Positions 8,484 through 18,408 of a stretch of DNA of 64,000 nucleotides are shown piece after piece (position 1 is the stretch's first letter; the number at the start of each line of letters is the position of its first letter). Both the position numbers and the translations under genes were made by a program. Source of the DNA: Flavivirga amylovorans (GTDB lineage Bacteria; Bacteroidota; Bacteroidia; Flavobacteriales; Flavobacteriaceae); contig NZ_JAUOEM010000003.1 of NCBI RefSeq assembly GCF_030540875.1, positions 124,001 to 188,000 of the forward strand. The letters run 5' to 3'. A model generated the notes under the pieces. It saw nothing but the letters and a program-made list of their open reading frames with translations, was not told where the DNA came from and did no database searches.

Positions 8484-9908
8484 ATGATTAATCAGGACAC
8501 CATAGTAGCTTTAGCAACACCATCTGGAGCTGGAGCTATTGCTATTATAAGATTATCTGGAAAAGATGCTATAGACTTTGTAGAAAGCCAATTTAAATCT
8601 GTTTCGGGAAAGAAGCTAAGTAAACAAACTACTCATACAATTCATTTGGGTCATATTGTAGATGGTAATAGAACCATAGATGAAGTATTAGTATCGGTTT
8701 TTAAAAATCCCAATTCTTATACAGGTGAAAATGTTGTTGAGATTTCATGTCATGGTTCCAATTATATTCAGCAAGAAATTATTCAATTGTTTTTGCGTCA
8801 AGGCTGCAGAATGGCTACAGCTGGTGAGTTTACCTTGCGTGCCTTTTTAAATGGTAAATTAGATTTAAGCCAGGCAGAAGCTGTGGCAGATTTAATTTCT
8901 AGTGATAATGAAGCGTCGCATCAAATTGCCATGCAGCAAATGCGTGGTGGTTTTTCATCAGAAATAGCAAAACTTCGTGAAGAGCTTTTAAACTTTGCAT
9001 CTTTAATAGAATTAGAACTTGATTTTGCCGAAGAAGATGTTGAGTTTGCAGATAGAACACAATTTAAAGATTTAATCGAACGTATTACGTTTGTTCTTAA
9101 GCGTTTAATAGATTCATTTGCTGTTGGAAATGTTATTAAAAATGGTATTCCAGTTGCGATAGTAGGAGAACCAAATGTTGGAAAATCGACACTTTTAAAT
9201 GCACTTTTAAATGAAGAACGCGCTATTGTAAGCGAAATAGCAGGGACTACCAGAGATACTATTGAAGATGAAATATCTATTGGAGGGATAGGTTTCAGAT
9301 TTATCGATACCGCAGGAATAAGAGATACTAAAGATGTAGTAGAAAGTATAGGGATAAAAAAGACCTTTGAAAAAATAGAACAGGCGCAAGTTGTTGTATA
9401 TCTTTTTGAGTCTAATGTTATTTCAAATACTAATGAGAAGTCTCAAAATATTAAGATAGAGATAGAAAAGATTAAGAACAAATACCCTCAAAAACCATTG
9501 GTAGTAATTGCCAATAAAGTTGATAAGCTTTCAGAAAATGAAGTTGCTATTTTAAATGATGAGCTCTATGTCATTTCCAGCGCTAGCGAGAAATCCCATA
9601 TTCAGTTACTATCAGCAAAAAAAGGTATAGGCGTAGAGGAGTTAAAAAACAAACTTTTAAGTTTTGTAAATACTGGCGCTCTAAGAAATAATGATACGAT
9701 TGTTACAAACTCGCGACATTACGATTCTCTTTTAAAAGCGTTTGAAGAAATTGATAAAGTTAAATCTGGATTGGATTCTGGCTTATCCGGAGATCTTTTA
9801 GCTATAGATATTCGTCAAGCATTATTTCATTTTGGAGAGATTACAGGAGAAATCACAAATGATGATCTATTGGGGAATATCTTTGCTAATTTTTGTATCG
9901 GGAAGTAG
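8484..9908 (+). CDS. mnmE: tRNA modification GTPase MnmE (TrmE)
   Basis: This GTPase works with MnmG to install the carboxymethylaminomethyl group on wobble uridine 34 of certain tRNAs. At 474 residues it has full length. The N-terminal folate-binding domain starts DTIVALATPSGAGAIAIIRLSG. The inserted G domain holds GEPNVGKST (G1), GTTRD (G2), DTAG (G3), NKVD (G4) and SAKKG (G5). The C-terminal FCIGK carries the catalytic cysteine typical of the family. It appears monocistronic with a near-leaderless promoter. Confidence 0.97.
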   Translation: MINQDTIVALATPSGAGAIAIIRLSGKDAIDFVESQFKSVSGKKLSKQTTHTIHLGHIVDGNRTIDEVLVSVFKNPNSYTGENVVEISCHGSNYIQQEIIQLFLRQGCRMATAGEFTLRAFLNGKLDLSQAEAVADLISSDNEASHQIAMQQMRGGFSSEIAKLREELLNFASLIELELDFAEEDVEFADRTQFKDLIERITFVLKRLIDSFAVGNVIKNGIPVAIVGEPNVGKSTLLNALLNEERAIVSEIAGTTRDTIEDEISIGGIGFRFIDTAGIRDTKDVVESIGIKKTFEKIEQAQVVVYLFESNVISNTNEKSQNIKIEIEKIKNKYPQKPLVVIANKVDKLSENEVAILNDELYVISSASEKSHIQLLSAKKGIGVEELKNKLLSFVNTGALRNNDTIVTNSRHYDSLLKAFEEIDKVKSGLDSGLSGDLLAIDIRQALFHFGEITGEITNDDLLGNIFANFCIGK

Positions 9909-10043
9909 ATTTCAATTTTTTAGTATGATTAGATTCCATGGTTGATGTATAGTTGAGAATAGCTTATAAAGGATAAATAGTTTAAGGGTTTATATGATTT
10001 TACAGTATTATAGTTAGATATAATATTTCACAGTACATTCTAC

Positions 10044-11249
10044 ATGACAAAAAATCAATTAACTTACTCTTTATTGTTTACTTTAATATTAACCGCTTCT
10101 TGTCGTCAATCTAAAAATATTGAAATTAAAGACACCCAAATCCAATTAGATTCACCTCTTAATATAAGATTTGGTAAACTGGTTACCTATCCAGCAGATT
10201 CATCATCCATCCCGAGAAGTATCGATTTAGAATCTGGAAAAGAAAAAACCACATCGTCTAGAACTTGGACAAGTGGTTTCTTTGCAGGTAATTTATGGTA
10301 TTTATATGTGCTTACTCATAATGAGCTATATAAAACCAAAGCTATTGAATGGACTGAATTTATTGAAAGAGAAAAAAATAATGATACCGACCATGATATT
10401 GGTTTCAAGGTCTTTAATAGTTTTGGTAATGCATATAAAATAACAAATAATGATTCTTATGCTGAAATAATTGCAGAAAGTGCAAAAACGTTGATAACAA
10501 GGTATGATGCTAACATAAAAGCCATTAAATCTTGGGAATCAAAAGAGGGGAAATGGGAATATCCAGTTATTATAGATAATATGATGAATTTAGAACTCCT
10601 GTTCGAAGCATCCCTAATAACAAAAGACAGCATATATTACCATATAGCAGTAGAGCACGCAAATACGACATTAAAAAATCATTTTCGTAAAGACAATAGC
10701 ACCTATCATGTTGTTGATTATAATGCAACAGGAAAAGTTAAAGCGAAAATGACTCATCAAGGACTTCATAACGAATCTGCGTGGGCTAGAGGACAAGCAT
10801 GGGCTATTTATGGATATACTATGGCTTACAGATTTACTAAAGATGAAGCATATTTAAATCAGGCAGTACAAGCAGCAGCGTTTTATTTAAACCATAAAAA
10901 ATTGTCATCCGATGGCATCCCGTTTTGGGATTTTAATGATCCCAATATACCGAATGCCCCTAAAGATGTGTCTTCCGCTACTATTATAGCCTCTGCCTTT
11001 TTTGAATTAGCTGAATACACAAAGAATAGCTTATATCTGAATTATGCCAATAAAATTTTGGAGACTTTAAAACAACCTCAATATTTGTTGGGTAAAACAA
11101 TAAACGCTCCCTTTATTCTGAATAGAAGTACAGGTAATTACAATAAAAACAGTGAAATAGATTGCCCTATTGTATATGCCGATTATTACTTTTTAGAAGC
11201 TTTAATCAGGCAGCAAAGCGGCCTTTTTTTAATCCAAACAAAAGAATAA
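10044..11249 (+). CDS. GH88 unsaturated uronyl hydrolase, lipoprotein
   Basis: This 401-residue lipoprotein (lipobox LTASC, Cys20) matches glycoside hydrolase family 88. These enzymes hydrate and release 4,5-unsaturated uronic acids from oligosaccharides made by polysaccharide lyases. The two family aspartates are visible as HDIGF (Asp118) and IIDNMMNL (Asp178), within an (alpha/alpha)6-barrel pattern. It converges on the sigma factor gene, 142 nt away. With the lyase-like protein at 18.4 kb, it points to an eliminative route for a uronate-containing glycan. Glucuronyl versus galacturonyl specificity cannot be decided here. Confidence 0.9.
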   Translation: MTKNQLTYSLLFTLILTASCRQSKNIEIKDTQIQLDSPLNIRFGKLVTYPADSSSIPRSIDLESGKEKTTSSRTWTSGFFAGNLWYLYVLTHNELYKTKAIEWTEFIEREKNNDTDHDIGFKVFNSFGNAYKITNNDSYAEIIAESAKTLITRYDANIKAIKSWESKEGKWEYPVIIDNMMNLELLFEASLITKDSIYYHIAVEHANTTLKNHFRKDNSTYHVVDYNATGKVKAKMTHQGLHNESAWARGQAWAIYGYTMAYRFTKDEAYLNQAVQAAAFYLNHKKLSSDGIPFWDFNDPNIPNAPKDVSSATIIASAFFELAEYTKNSLYLNYANKILETLKQPQYLLGKTINAPFILNRSTGNYNKNSEIDCPIVYADYYFLEALIRQQSGLFLIQTKE

Positions 11250-11391
11250 GTCTAAAAAAGAAGTTATAATCTGGTTTTTTATTTTAGAACGCATCTGGAC
11301 TTTTTAAACTAACATTTAAAGTCGGCTATACATAAAATAGCAATATTGAATGAAATTTATCTTAATAGTAAACCACTATTTATGTTTTGAT

Positions 11392-11997
11392 TTAATCAGA
11401 GGGTAAATTATCTTTAAAATAATAGCTTTGTTTAATAAAACCCCGACCAAATAAGAGAAAGAAATACGAATCCTCTTCAAACCCCTCTCTAATCTTCTTA
11501 AAAGCTATTCTCATTTGAGATTCAACCGTTTTTATTGAAATACCCAAACTTACAGCTATATCTTTGTATTTTAAACCTTCAATTTTGTTGAGTAAAATAA
11601 TTTTTTTGCACTTTGGAGGCAAATTTACTAATATTTGGTTCATTTTTTTTAGTCTTTTTTCCAATACAAAATCATCTTCTTCAATAACACTTTCTAAAGA
11701 CCTTTTCCATATTTCGCTTAGATAAAGCTGCTCTTTTTTATTTTTATTAATAGTATCTATAAATCTGTTTAAGGTAATGGAATATAAATAACTTTTTGGA
11801 CTTTTATTTGGATCTAATTTAGCCCTGTTTTTCCAGAAATTAATAAAAGCATCTTGTACAATATCTTCAGCTTTTTCTTTGTCGTTATTAAAAGTAACAA
11901 TATATGCGACTAAACGATTGTAATATTTATCAAAAAAAAAGTTGAAACCTTCCTCTTCACCCTTTTTTAATTTTAATACAGCCTCTAGTTCATTCAT
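11392..11997 (-). CDS. ECF-type RNA polymerase sigma factor
   Basis: This 201-residue sigma-70 family protein has region 2 in the N-terminal half (AEDIVQDAFINFWKNR) and a region 4 helix-turn-helix in the C-terminal half (GLKYKDIAVSLGISIKTVESQ). It lacks regions 1 and 3, as ECF sigmas do. It is divergent from a FecR-type anti-sigma gene and next to an STN-containing SusC. That is the standard Bacteroidota module in which substrate binding to the receptor releases the sigma factor. It is expected to drive the downstream PUL. Confidence 0.93.
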   Translation of the reverse strand: MNELEAVLKLKKGEEEGFNFFFDKYYNRLVAYIVTFNNDKEKAEDIVQDAFINFWKNRAKLDPNKSPKSYLYSITLNRFIDTINKNKKEQLYLSEIWKRSLESVIEEDDFVLEKRLKKMNQILVNLPPKCKKIILLNKIEGLKYKDIAVSLGISIKTVESQMRIAFKKIREGFEEDSYFFLLFGRGFIKQSYYFKDNLPSD

Positions 11998-12118
11998 AAA
12001 ATTTAAATATACTCTTTGTTAAATCAACAAAATTTCTGAATTATTTTCAAAAATATAAATTTTTATTAAGGGTTTTTTTAAAAATATAGTAATAGTAGTG
12101 TAATTTAAACATATACAA

Positions 12119-13252
12119 TTGAATAAACTTGTTATAAAATTAATTGTTGGAACTATAACTAAAGAAGAAATTATAGAACTTCAGAGGTTATCAAAAGAGT
12201 CTAAAAACAAAAAGAAGTTAGAATCTATTTTAAGGAAGTATCATGACCTTAATCTTTCTCTTTTAGAAAATGATCTTGATAAAGCACATCAAAAAATCAT
12301 AAAGGGTATAAGAGTTAATGATAGAAAAGTTAGAAAACCGTATTTCTACTGGACCAAGTATGCCGCAGTTTTTTTAATCTTACTAAGTATTGCTTGGGTT
12401 TTTAAAGATAGTTTTCTTAAAACGAATACAAATGAAACAAATTTATTTCCCAAAGATGAAATTATTACACTAGAACTAAGTAACGGAGACATATTACCTA
12501 TTAATATATTTGAAAGCCAAAAGATAAAAAACACAGATGGAAAAATAGTTAGTTATCAAAATGCAGATAGTTTAAATTATACGTTTGAAAATGCTGAAAC
12601 AAAACTTACCTATAATACACTTAATATCCCAAACGGCAAACAATTTAAATTAAGGCTCTCAGATGGTACCATGGTGCATTTAAATTCGGGTTCTTCATTA
12701 AAATATCCAGTGTCATTTTTTAGTAGCGGTAGTAGAGAGGTCTTTTTAGAAGGAGAAGCTTATTTTGATGTTGATCATGATAAAAACAGACCATTTTTAG
12801 TAAATACCAATAATTTAAATATTAATGTTTTAGGTACTAAATTTAATGTAAGCTCTTATAATGAAGATGCGTTTACTGAGGTTGTTTTGGTTGAAGGTTC
12901 TGTTGCACTTCAAGACTTTAAAAACTTAGATACTAGTATCGTATTAGAGCCTAAGCAAAAAGGAATTCTTAAAAATAACTCGCAAAATATCGAAGTTTCA
13001 TTAGTAAATACGGCATTTTATACGGCATGGATTGATGGTAAATTAGTGTTTAGAAATATGTCTTTTAATACCATTATTAAAAAGTTAGAACGGCACTATA
13101 GTGTACAAATTGAAAATAACAACAAAATTTTAGGTGAAGAAATTTTCAATGCCAGTTTTGATCCTATGACCATTGAAGAAGTTTTAAGTTCTTTTAAAGA
13201 AACCCACAAAATAAATTATACAATTAAAAACAATAAAGTACTAATTAATTAA
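12119..13252 (+). CDS. FecR-type anti-sigma factor
   Basis: This 377-residue inner-membrane anti-sigma factor has a short cytoplasmic N-terminal sigma-binding part, one membrane helix (about residues 80-97, AAVFLILLSIAWVF), and a periplasmic FecR domain (about 165-280, LRLSDGTMVHLNSGSSLKYP and FLEGEAYFDV). A C-terminal DUF4974-like domain ends in KINYTIKNNKVLIN. No ATG lies early in the frame, so translation must use the TTG at 12119. It should receive a signal from the STN domain of the next SusC and control the divergent ECF sigma factor. Confidence 0.92.
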   Translation: MNKLVIKLIVGTITKEEIIELQRLSKESKNKKKLESILRKYHDLNLSLLENDLDKAHQKIIKGIRVNDRKVRKPYFYWTKYAAVFLILLSIAWVFKDSFLKTNTNETNLFPKDEIITLELSNGDILPINIFESQKIKNTDGKIVSYQNADSLNYTFENAETKLTYNTLNIPNGKQFKLRLSDGTMVHLNSGSSLKYPVSFFSSGSREVFLEGEAYFDVDHDKNRPFLVNTNNLNINVLGTKFNVSSYNEDAFTEVVLVEGSVALQDFKNLDTSIVLEPKQKGILKNNSQNIEVSLVNTAFYTAWIDGKLVFRNMSFNTIIKKLERHYSVQIENNNKILGEEIFNASFDPMTIEEVLSSFKETHKINYTIKNNKVLIN

Positions 13253-13290
13253 TTCTAAAAAATAATTATAAGAATAAATAAAATTAAAAA

Positions 13291-13318
13291 TCCGGAAGGT
13301 ATTGCAGTACCTCCCGGA
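13291..13318 (+). other. Hairpin between fecR and susC
   Basis: The arms TCCGGAAGGTA (13291-13301) and TACCTCCCGGA (13308-13318) form an 11-bp stem with one mismatch and a 6-nt loop. No T run follows, so it is not a standard terminator. An RNA-processing or stability element that allows higher susC expression is possible. Confidence 0.55.
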
Positions 13319-13369
13319 AATAATAAGTGATTAAACTAATTGAGTAACCACCTTTAAACATTCAAATTT

Positions 13370-16300
13370 ATGAAAAAACTCAAAACAAGAGTTAAAAACG
13401 CAGATAATTCTCTATGTCCTAATTTTAAAATCAAGATGAGATTGACAATTTTATTTATGTTTTCGTTGATTTTTGGGCTTCAAGCTAATAATAGTTATTC
13501 TCAAAAAACTAAGATTACTATTAATATTGAAAATAGCTCTGTTGCTGAAGTGATTGATCATATTGAGCTTACAACCGATTTTAGATTTGTTTACAAAATT
13601 AAATTTGTTGATATTAAACGCAATATTTCAATAAAGGCAGAGCAGAAAACGATACATGAAATTCTTGACATTTTATTTAAAGACACGAATACTGATTACA
13701 TTATAAAAGATACCCTGATTGTTCTCAAACAAAGAGAAACAATTAAACCTGCTCAAAAAGAAAGGCAAATTCAAGATAAAATTAAAATCACGGGTAAAGT
13801 ACTTGATCAAAGTAATGTTCCTTTGCCTGGGGCGTCAGTTTTAGAATTAGGAACAGCAAATGGTGCCCAAACTAATTTTGATGGAGCATTTACACTAGAG
13901 GTAACCAACCCAAATACAATTCTTAAAATTTCGTATTTAGGATATACAAGTGTAGAGGTGCCATTAAACGGGCAAATAAATATAGTTGTTAACTTAAAAG
14001 AGAGTTCTGAGAGTTTAAGTGAAATTGTTGTTGTTGGTTATGGTACGCAAAGAAAAAGTGATATTACGGGTTCGGTAAGTTCAGTTTCAAGAAACCGTTT
14101 AGAACAAGTTCCTAATACAAATTTTACCCAAGCCATACAAGGTGCTGTACCTGGTGTTAATATACAAACAACAGGGTCTTCTGCAGATGGTGATGAAATA
14201 AACATATTAATAAGAGGAAGAAATTCTTTTAGTAATTCAAGAAATACCCCTTTAATTGTTTTAGATGGTGTACCGTATAACGGAAATATGTCTGATATAA
14301 ACCCTACGGATATTGCCTCTATTGATATTTTAAAAGACGCATCATCTGCTGCTATATATGGTTCTAGAGCTGCTAACGGTGTTATTTTAATAACCTCAAA
14401 AAAGGGCGTAAAAGGGCAAGTAAGGTTTTCTTATGACGGGTTATACGGTACAGAGGCTTTAACTGAGTTTCCAAAACCAATGTCTCCAGCCGAATTTTAT
14501 AATTTTAAACGTATTCGCGATGCCAGCTTATTAACAGATTCTGAGATAGAACTTTTTGAAAATGGCGGAGGAACAGATTGGTTAGACTTAGCTACAAGAA
14601 CAGGAACACGACAACAACATACATTATCTGCTTCTGGAGGTGGAGAAAAAACCAAGTATTACATATCAGGAAGTTATTTAGATGTACAAGGTGTAGCCGT
14701 TAATGATCAATTTAAAAGAACAACATTACGAGTTAATCTTGATACAGAACTAACAGATTGGCTAAAATTAGGAACCAATACACAAATGTCTTTCTCAGAG
14801 CGCGATGGCCAAAATGCAAGTTTTGGCTTAGCCTACAGAGTTAATCCTTTAACAACAGCTTTTGACGAAGATGGAAATTTAACTCTAGATCCTTGGCCCG
14901 AAGATATTCAATCACAAAACCCCCTTCACAACCTACTATATAAAGACAATTACGATACCTATAAAGTTTTTACTAACAACTATTTAGATGTTACGCTGCC
15001 TTTTATAAAAGGATTATCATATAGAATAAATACGGGTGTGGAATTTACATCAATTAACAGACAACAATATCAAGGTAGAGATACAAAAAATGGCTTTAGA
15101 GACCAAGGGCGAGCTGAATTAGAAGATAATATAAGCACTAATGTTTTAGTTGAAAACCTACTAAACTATAATAATAAATTTGGTAAAAATACTATTGGAG
15201 TAACAGCACTATATAGTTATCAAAAAATCAAGGCAGAAATTAGAACACTTCAGTCCAGGGGATTTCCAAGCGATGATTTAACCTGGTATCAGGCTGAGTT
15301 GGGAGCGGTAGTGGAACCAGGTTATAGTTTTTCAGAACAGATTACGTTATCTTCAATGTTAAGGATAAATTATAATTATGACGATAGATTTTTGCTAACA
15401 TTTACAGGCAGGCGTGATGGTTATTCAGGATTTGGTGAAAACAATAAATGGGGTGATTTTTTGTCAGGAGCATTAGGTTGGAATATACATAATGAAGCAT
15501 TTATGAAAAATTCCATATTTAATACACTTAAAGTTAGAAGCTCTTATGGTTTAAATGGAAATCAAGCCATTGGACCCTACCAAACCTTAACAACATTAGA
15601 CAACAGGCCTTACTTAAATGGATCTGAAACAGCAATAGGATTTATTCCAGATGATATTGGTAACCCAAACTTAAAATGGGAATCTACGCTAATGGCGAAT
15701 ATTGGTTTGGAATATGCTTTATTAAATAATAGAATAAGTGGTTCTATTGAATATTACTCCTCAAAAACTAAAGACCTTCTGCTTAATCGGACCATTTCAT
15801 CAGTATCTGGAGATAATGCTATCATAGATAACATAGGAGAGCTTACAAATACAGGTCTTGAATTGATGATTTCAGGAGATATTATTAGTAATGACGATTT
15901 TCGTTGGAACGTATCGGCCAACGCCACATGGACAAAAAATGAAATCACTGAACTTTATGGTGATGGTACCGATGATCTGGAAAACCAGTGGTTTATAGGT
16001 AGGCCTATAAATGTTGCTTTTGATTTAGAATTCGATGGTGTTTACCAAATAGGTGAAGATATTGCATCATCCGCTCAACCAAATGCCCAACCCGGATTTG
16101 CAAAAATTGTCGATCAGAATAATGATGGCGTCATTGATGATGAAGATCGGGCGATTTTGGGTAACGAAGATCCAAATTTCTTTGCTGGTTTTAATACCAC
16201 TATAACTTACAAAGATTTTTCTTTAAATATATTTTCACAAGGTGCATTTGGAGCTATAAAAGAAAATGATTTATTAAAGGATGATGTTAACAGTGATATT

Positions 16301-16621
16301 AGAAGGAATACGATACCTAAAAATTGGTGGACTCCAGACAATCCTACAAATGAGTTTTGGGCCAACAATATAGATGCTAATCTTAGAAGTGTAGATATTT
16401 ATGAAAGTATAGATTATTGGAGAATAAAGGATATTACACTATCCTACGTGCTTCCAAAAATTGTTTCAGAAAATATAGGAATAGATAATTTGAGATTATA
16501 TGTAACAGGTCGGAACCTGTTTACAATAACTAACTATACTGGTTTAGACCCAGAACTCACGGGTTCTAGAGACATACCCCTTTCAAAATCCTATGTTTTT
16601 GGGGTTAACTTAAGTTTTTAA
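13370..16621 (+). CDS. SusC-like TonB-dependent receptor with STN signalling domain
   Basis: This 1083-residue outer-membrane oligosaccharide transporter starts with a signal region ending near NNSYSQ. An STN domain follows (about residues 48-120) and talks to FecR. A carboxypeptidase-regulatory-like domain comes next (about 140-210, GKVLDQSNVPLPGASV). The plug carries VVGYGTQRKSDITGSV, SSAAIYGSRAANGVI and the SusC-type LIVLDGVPYNG, and a long beta-barrel ends in SYVFGVNLSF. It is followed 32 nt later by its SusD partner. The STN domain marks it as regulated through the adjacent sigma/anti-sigma pair. Confidence 0.95.
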   Translation: MKKLKTRVKNADNSLCPNFKIKMRLTILFMFSLIFGLQANNSYSQKTKITINIENSSVAEVIDHIELTTDFRFVYKIKFVDIKRNISIKAEQKTIHEILDILFKDTNTDYIIKDTLIVLKQRETIKPAQKERQIQDKIKITGKVLDQSNVPLPGASVLELGTANGAQTNFDGAFTLEVTNPNTILKISYLGYTSVEVPLNGQINIVVNLKESSESLSEIVVVGYGTQRKSDITGSVSSVSRNRLEQVPNTNFTQAIQGAVPGVNIQTTGSSADGDEINILIRGRNSFSNSRNTPLIVLDGVPYNGNMSDINPTDIASIDILKDASSAAIYGSRAANGVILITSKKGVKGQVRFSYDGLYGTEALTEFPKPMSPAEFYNFKRIRDASLLTDSEIELFENGGGTDWLDLATRTGTRQQHTLSASGGGEKTKYYISGSYLDVQGVAVNDQFKRTTLRVNLDTELTDWLKLGTNTQMSFSERDGQNASFGLAYRVNPLTTAFDEDGNLTLDPWPEDIQSQNPLHNLLYKDNYDTYKVFTNNYLDVTLPFIKGLSYRINTGVEFTSINRQQYQGRDTKNGFRDQGRAELEDNISTNVLVENLLNYNNKFGKNTIGVTALYSYQKIKAEIRTLQSRGFPSDDLTWYQAELGAVVEPGYSFSEQITLSSMLRINYNYDDRFLLTFTGRRDGYSGFGENNKWGDFLSGALGWNIHNEAFMKNSIFNTLKVRSSYGLNGNQAIGPYQTLTTLDNRPYLNGSETAIGFIPDDIGNPNLKWESTLMANIGLEYALLNNRISGSIEYYSSKTKDLLLNRTISSVSGDNAIIDNIGELTNTGLELMISGDIISNDDFRWNVSANATWTKNEITELYGDGTDDLENQWFIGRPINVAFDLEFDGVYQIGEDIASSAQPNAQPGFAKIVDQNNDGVIDDEDRAILGNEDPNFFAGFNTTITYKDFSLNIFSQGAFGAIKENDLLKDDVNSDIRRNTIPKNWWTPDNPTNEFWANNIDANLRSVDIYESIDYWRIKDITLSYVLPKIVSENIGIDNLRLYVTGRNLFTITNYTGLDPELTGSRDIPLSKSYVFGVNLSF

Positions 16622-16653
16622 ATCAGTTATAATTATTTTAAAATATACATGTT

Positions 16654-18285
16654 ATGAAAAATTATAAATTCATAAAATCAATCATATTAAGCTTAATTTT
16701 ATTAACCCTTTGTAATTGTTCTGAAAATGAGCTAATTGAAAATCCGCCAAATGTTATAGCACCCATATCGCTTTATAAAGATTTGGCAGGCTTTGAAAAT
16801 GGACTTAACGGGCTATATGCTCAATGGGCCAGAGAACGAAGCGGGACTAGCTATGGCGATCCTAACAACTTAATGATAGACCCTTCAGTTGTAGGTGCGG
16901 ATAATATGTATGGAAATAGACGCGCAGGTTGGAGTGCTGACGTTGCAAACCGTTTTGATAACAATACCTCTTTAAATGGTTTTTCTCGCGCCTTTTTTAA
17001 TTGGTTATACGACATTATTAATGCGAGCAATACTTTAATTGGAGCGTCTCAAACTGCCGCTGGAGGTGCATTAGATGATCAAGACAGAAACCGTATTGTT
17101 GCAGAAGCTAAACTTTTTAGAGCGTGGGCTTACCGACACTTAACGTATTCGTTTGGTGATGTGCCGTTAGCATTGAATAATGGTACGCAAGGCACTCCGT
17201 TGAGAGATGATTGGACGAGACAATCTCTAGCAGAGGTGAGAAGTCAAATGCTGGAAGATCTTTTATTTGCAGAAGAAAACTTACCCGAAACTTCTCCAAA
17301 TCCAGGGAAATTAGTTAAAGGAGTGGCCACCCATTACTTGGCAGAACTTTATTTAGAATTAGACGCAGAAAAAGCAGTTACTAAAGCAAAAAGCCTAATT
17401 GATAACGGACCATATAGTTTAGTAACACAGCGATATGGTGTAAATGCAAATAAACCAGGAACACCGTTTACCGATATGTTTTTGGATGGTAACTCTAACA
17501 AAGCAGAAGGAAATACAGAAGCGTTATGGGTCATGCAACACGAACCACTTACCATTGGAGGCGATTATAACATGATGCGTCGCTGGTATAGAAATAGATC
17601 GCAAGATGTTAGAGTAGACGGAAGATCCGGAACTATTATTTTTTCTATAGAAAATGGCGGTCGTGGTTTAGGAAGAAATGGGCCAACACGATATGCTATG
17701 GAACTATACGAAGATTCTGATCACAGGGGAGGTAGGTTCGCATGGAGAGATTACGAAGTACTCAATAATCCTGATAATGTACCGGGTTCAAGACAACTTG
17801 GAGATACGATCTTTTTTGACTGGAGAAATAAAGACGAAAAGATAAGGGATCCTTATTGGCCAAGTACCAGAAAATGGGACTATGCAGATCCTAACGACCT
17901 TTCAGGAACTACAAATTACAATGATCAAGTTTATCTAAGACTGGCAGAGACCTATCTGGTTTTAGCAGAGGCACAATTGCTAACAGGAGATATTAGTGGT
18001 GCCGTTCTTACGCTAAATACATTGAGGCGCAGATCTAATGCCAGCGATATAAACGGTGATGACGTAGATATTGACTTTATTTTAGATGAACGATCTAGAG
18101 AATTATGGTCAGAAGAACACAGAAGGTATAGCTTATCAAGAGCAGGAAAATGGTATGAAAGGGTAAGTCAATTTAATAAAGTAGGTGGACCAACTGCCAC
18201 CGAAGGTAGAGATGAATTGTTACCAATCCCGCAATCTGTTATAGATGTAAATACTGTTGAATTTCCTCAAAATCCAGGGTATTAG
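16654..18285 (+). CDS. SusD/RagB-family glycan-binding lipoprotein
   Basis: This 543-residue surface lipoprotein (lipobox region LCNCSEN) has the SusD pattern. The N-terminal TPR-like part includes RIVAEAKLFRAWAYRHLTYSFGD. The late segments LRLAETYLVLAEA and FILDERSRELWSEEHRRYSL are SusD signatures, and the C terminus is the typical PQNPGY. It is paired with the preceding SusC and binds the oligosaccharide at the cell surface. Several tryptophan-rich segments in the middle (MMRRWYRNRS, FAWRDYEV) may form the binding platform. Confidence 0.95.
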   Translation: MKNYKFIKSIILSLILLTLCNCSENELIENPPNVIAPISLYKDLAGFENGLNGLYAQWARERSGTSYGDPNNLMIDPSVVGADNMYGNRRAGWSADVANRFDNNTSLNGFSRAFFNWLYDIINASNTLIGASQTAAGGALDDQDRNRIVAEAKLFRAWAYRHLTYSFGDVPLALNNGTQGTPLRDDWTRQSLAEVRSQMLEDLLFAEENLPETSPNPGKLVKGVATHYLAELYLELDAEKAVTKAKSLIDNGPYSLVTQRYGVNANKPGTPFTDMFLDGNSNKAEGNTEALWVMQHEPLTIGGDYNMMRRWYRNRSQDVRVDGRSGTIIFSIENGGRGLGRNGPTRYAMELYEDSDHRGGRFAWRDYEVLNNPDNVPGSRQLGDTIFFDWRNKDEKIRDPYWPSTRKWDYADPNDLSGTTNYNDQVYLRLAETYLVLAEAQLLTGDISGAVLTLNTLRRRSNASDINGDDVDIDFILDERSRELWSEEHRRYSLSRAGKWYERVSQFNKVGGPTATEGRDELLPIPQSVIDVNTVEFPQNPGY

Positions 18286-18408
18286 TTAGAGTTAGTTTAT
18301 TTAGTTGTTTAGTTATAGTGAGGTTTTGGTAGATGAATGCTATTCAGGCCTCCTATAATTAAAACACGTCTAAACTTCATTAATACGTATAATTTAAAAA
18401 AACTAGTT

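Noticed and set aside
18337-18408. Longer start of the lyase-like lipoprotein
   Set aside because: It would bury the lipoprotein signal; the ATG at 18409 gives a normal N terminus with a lipobox.
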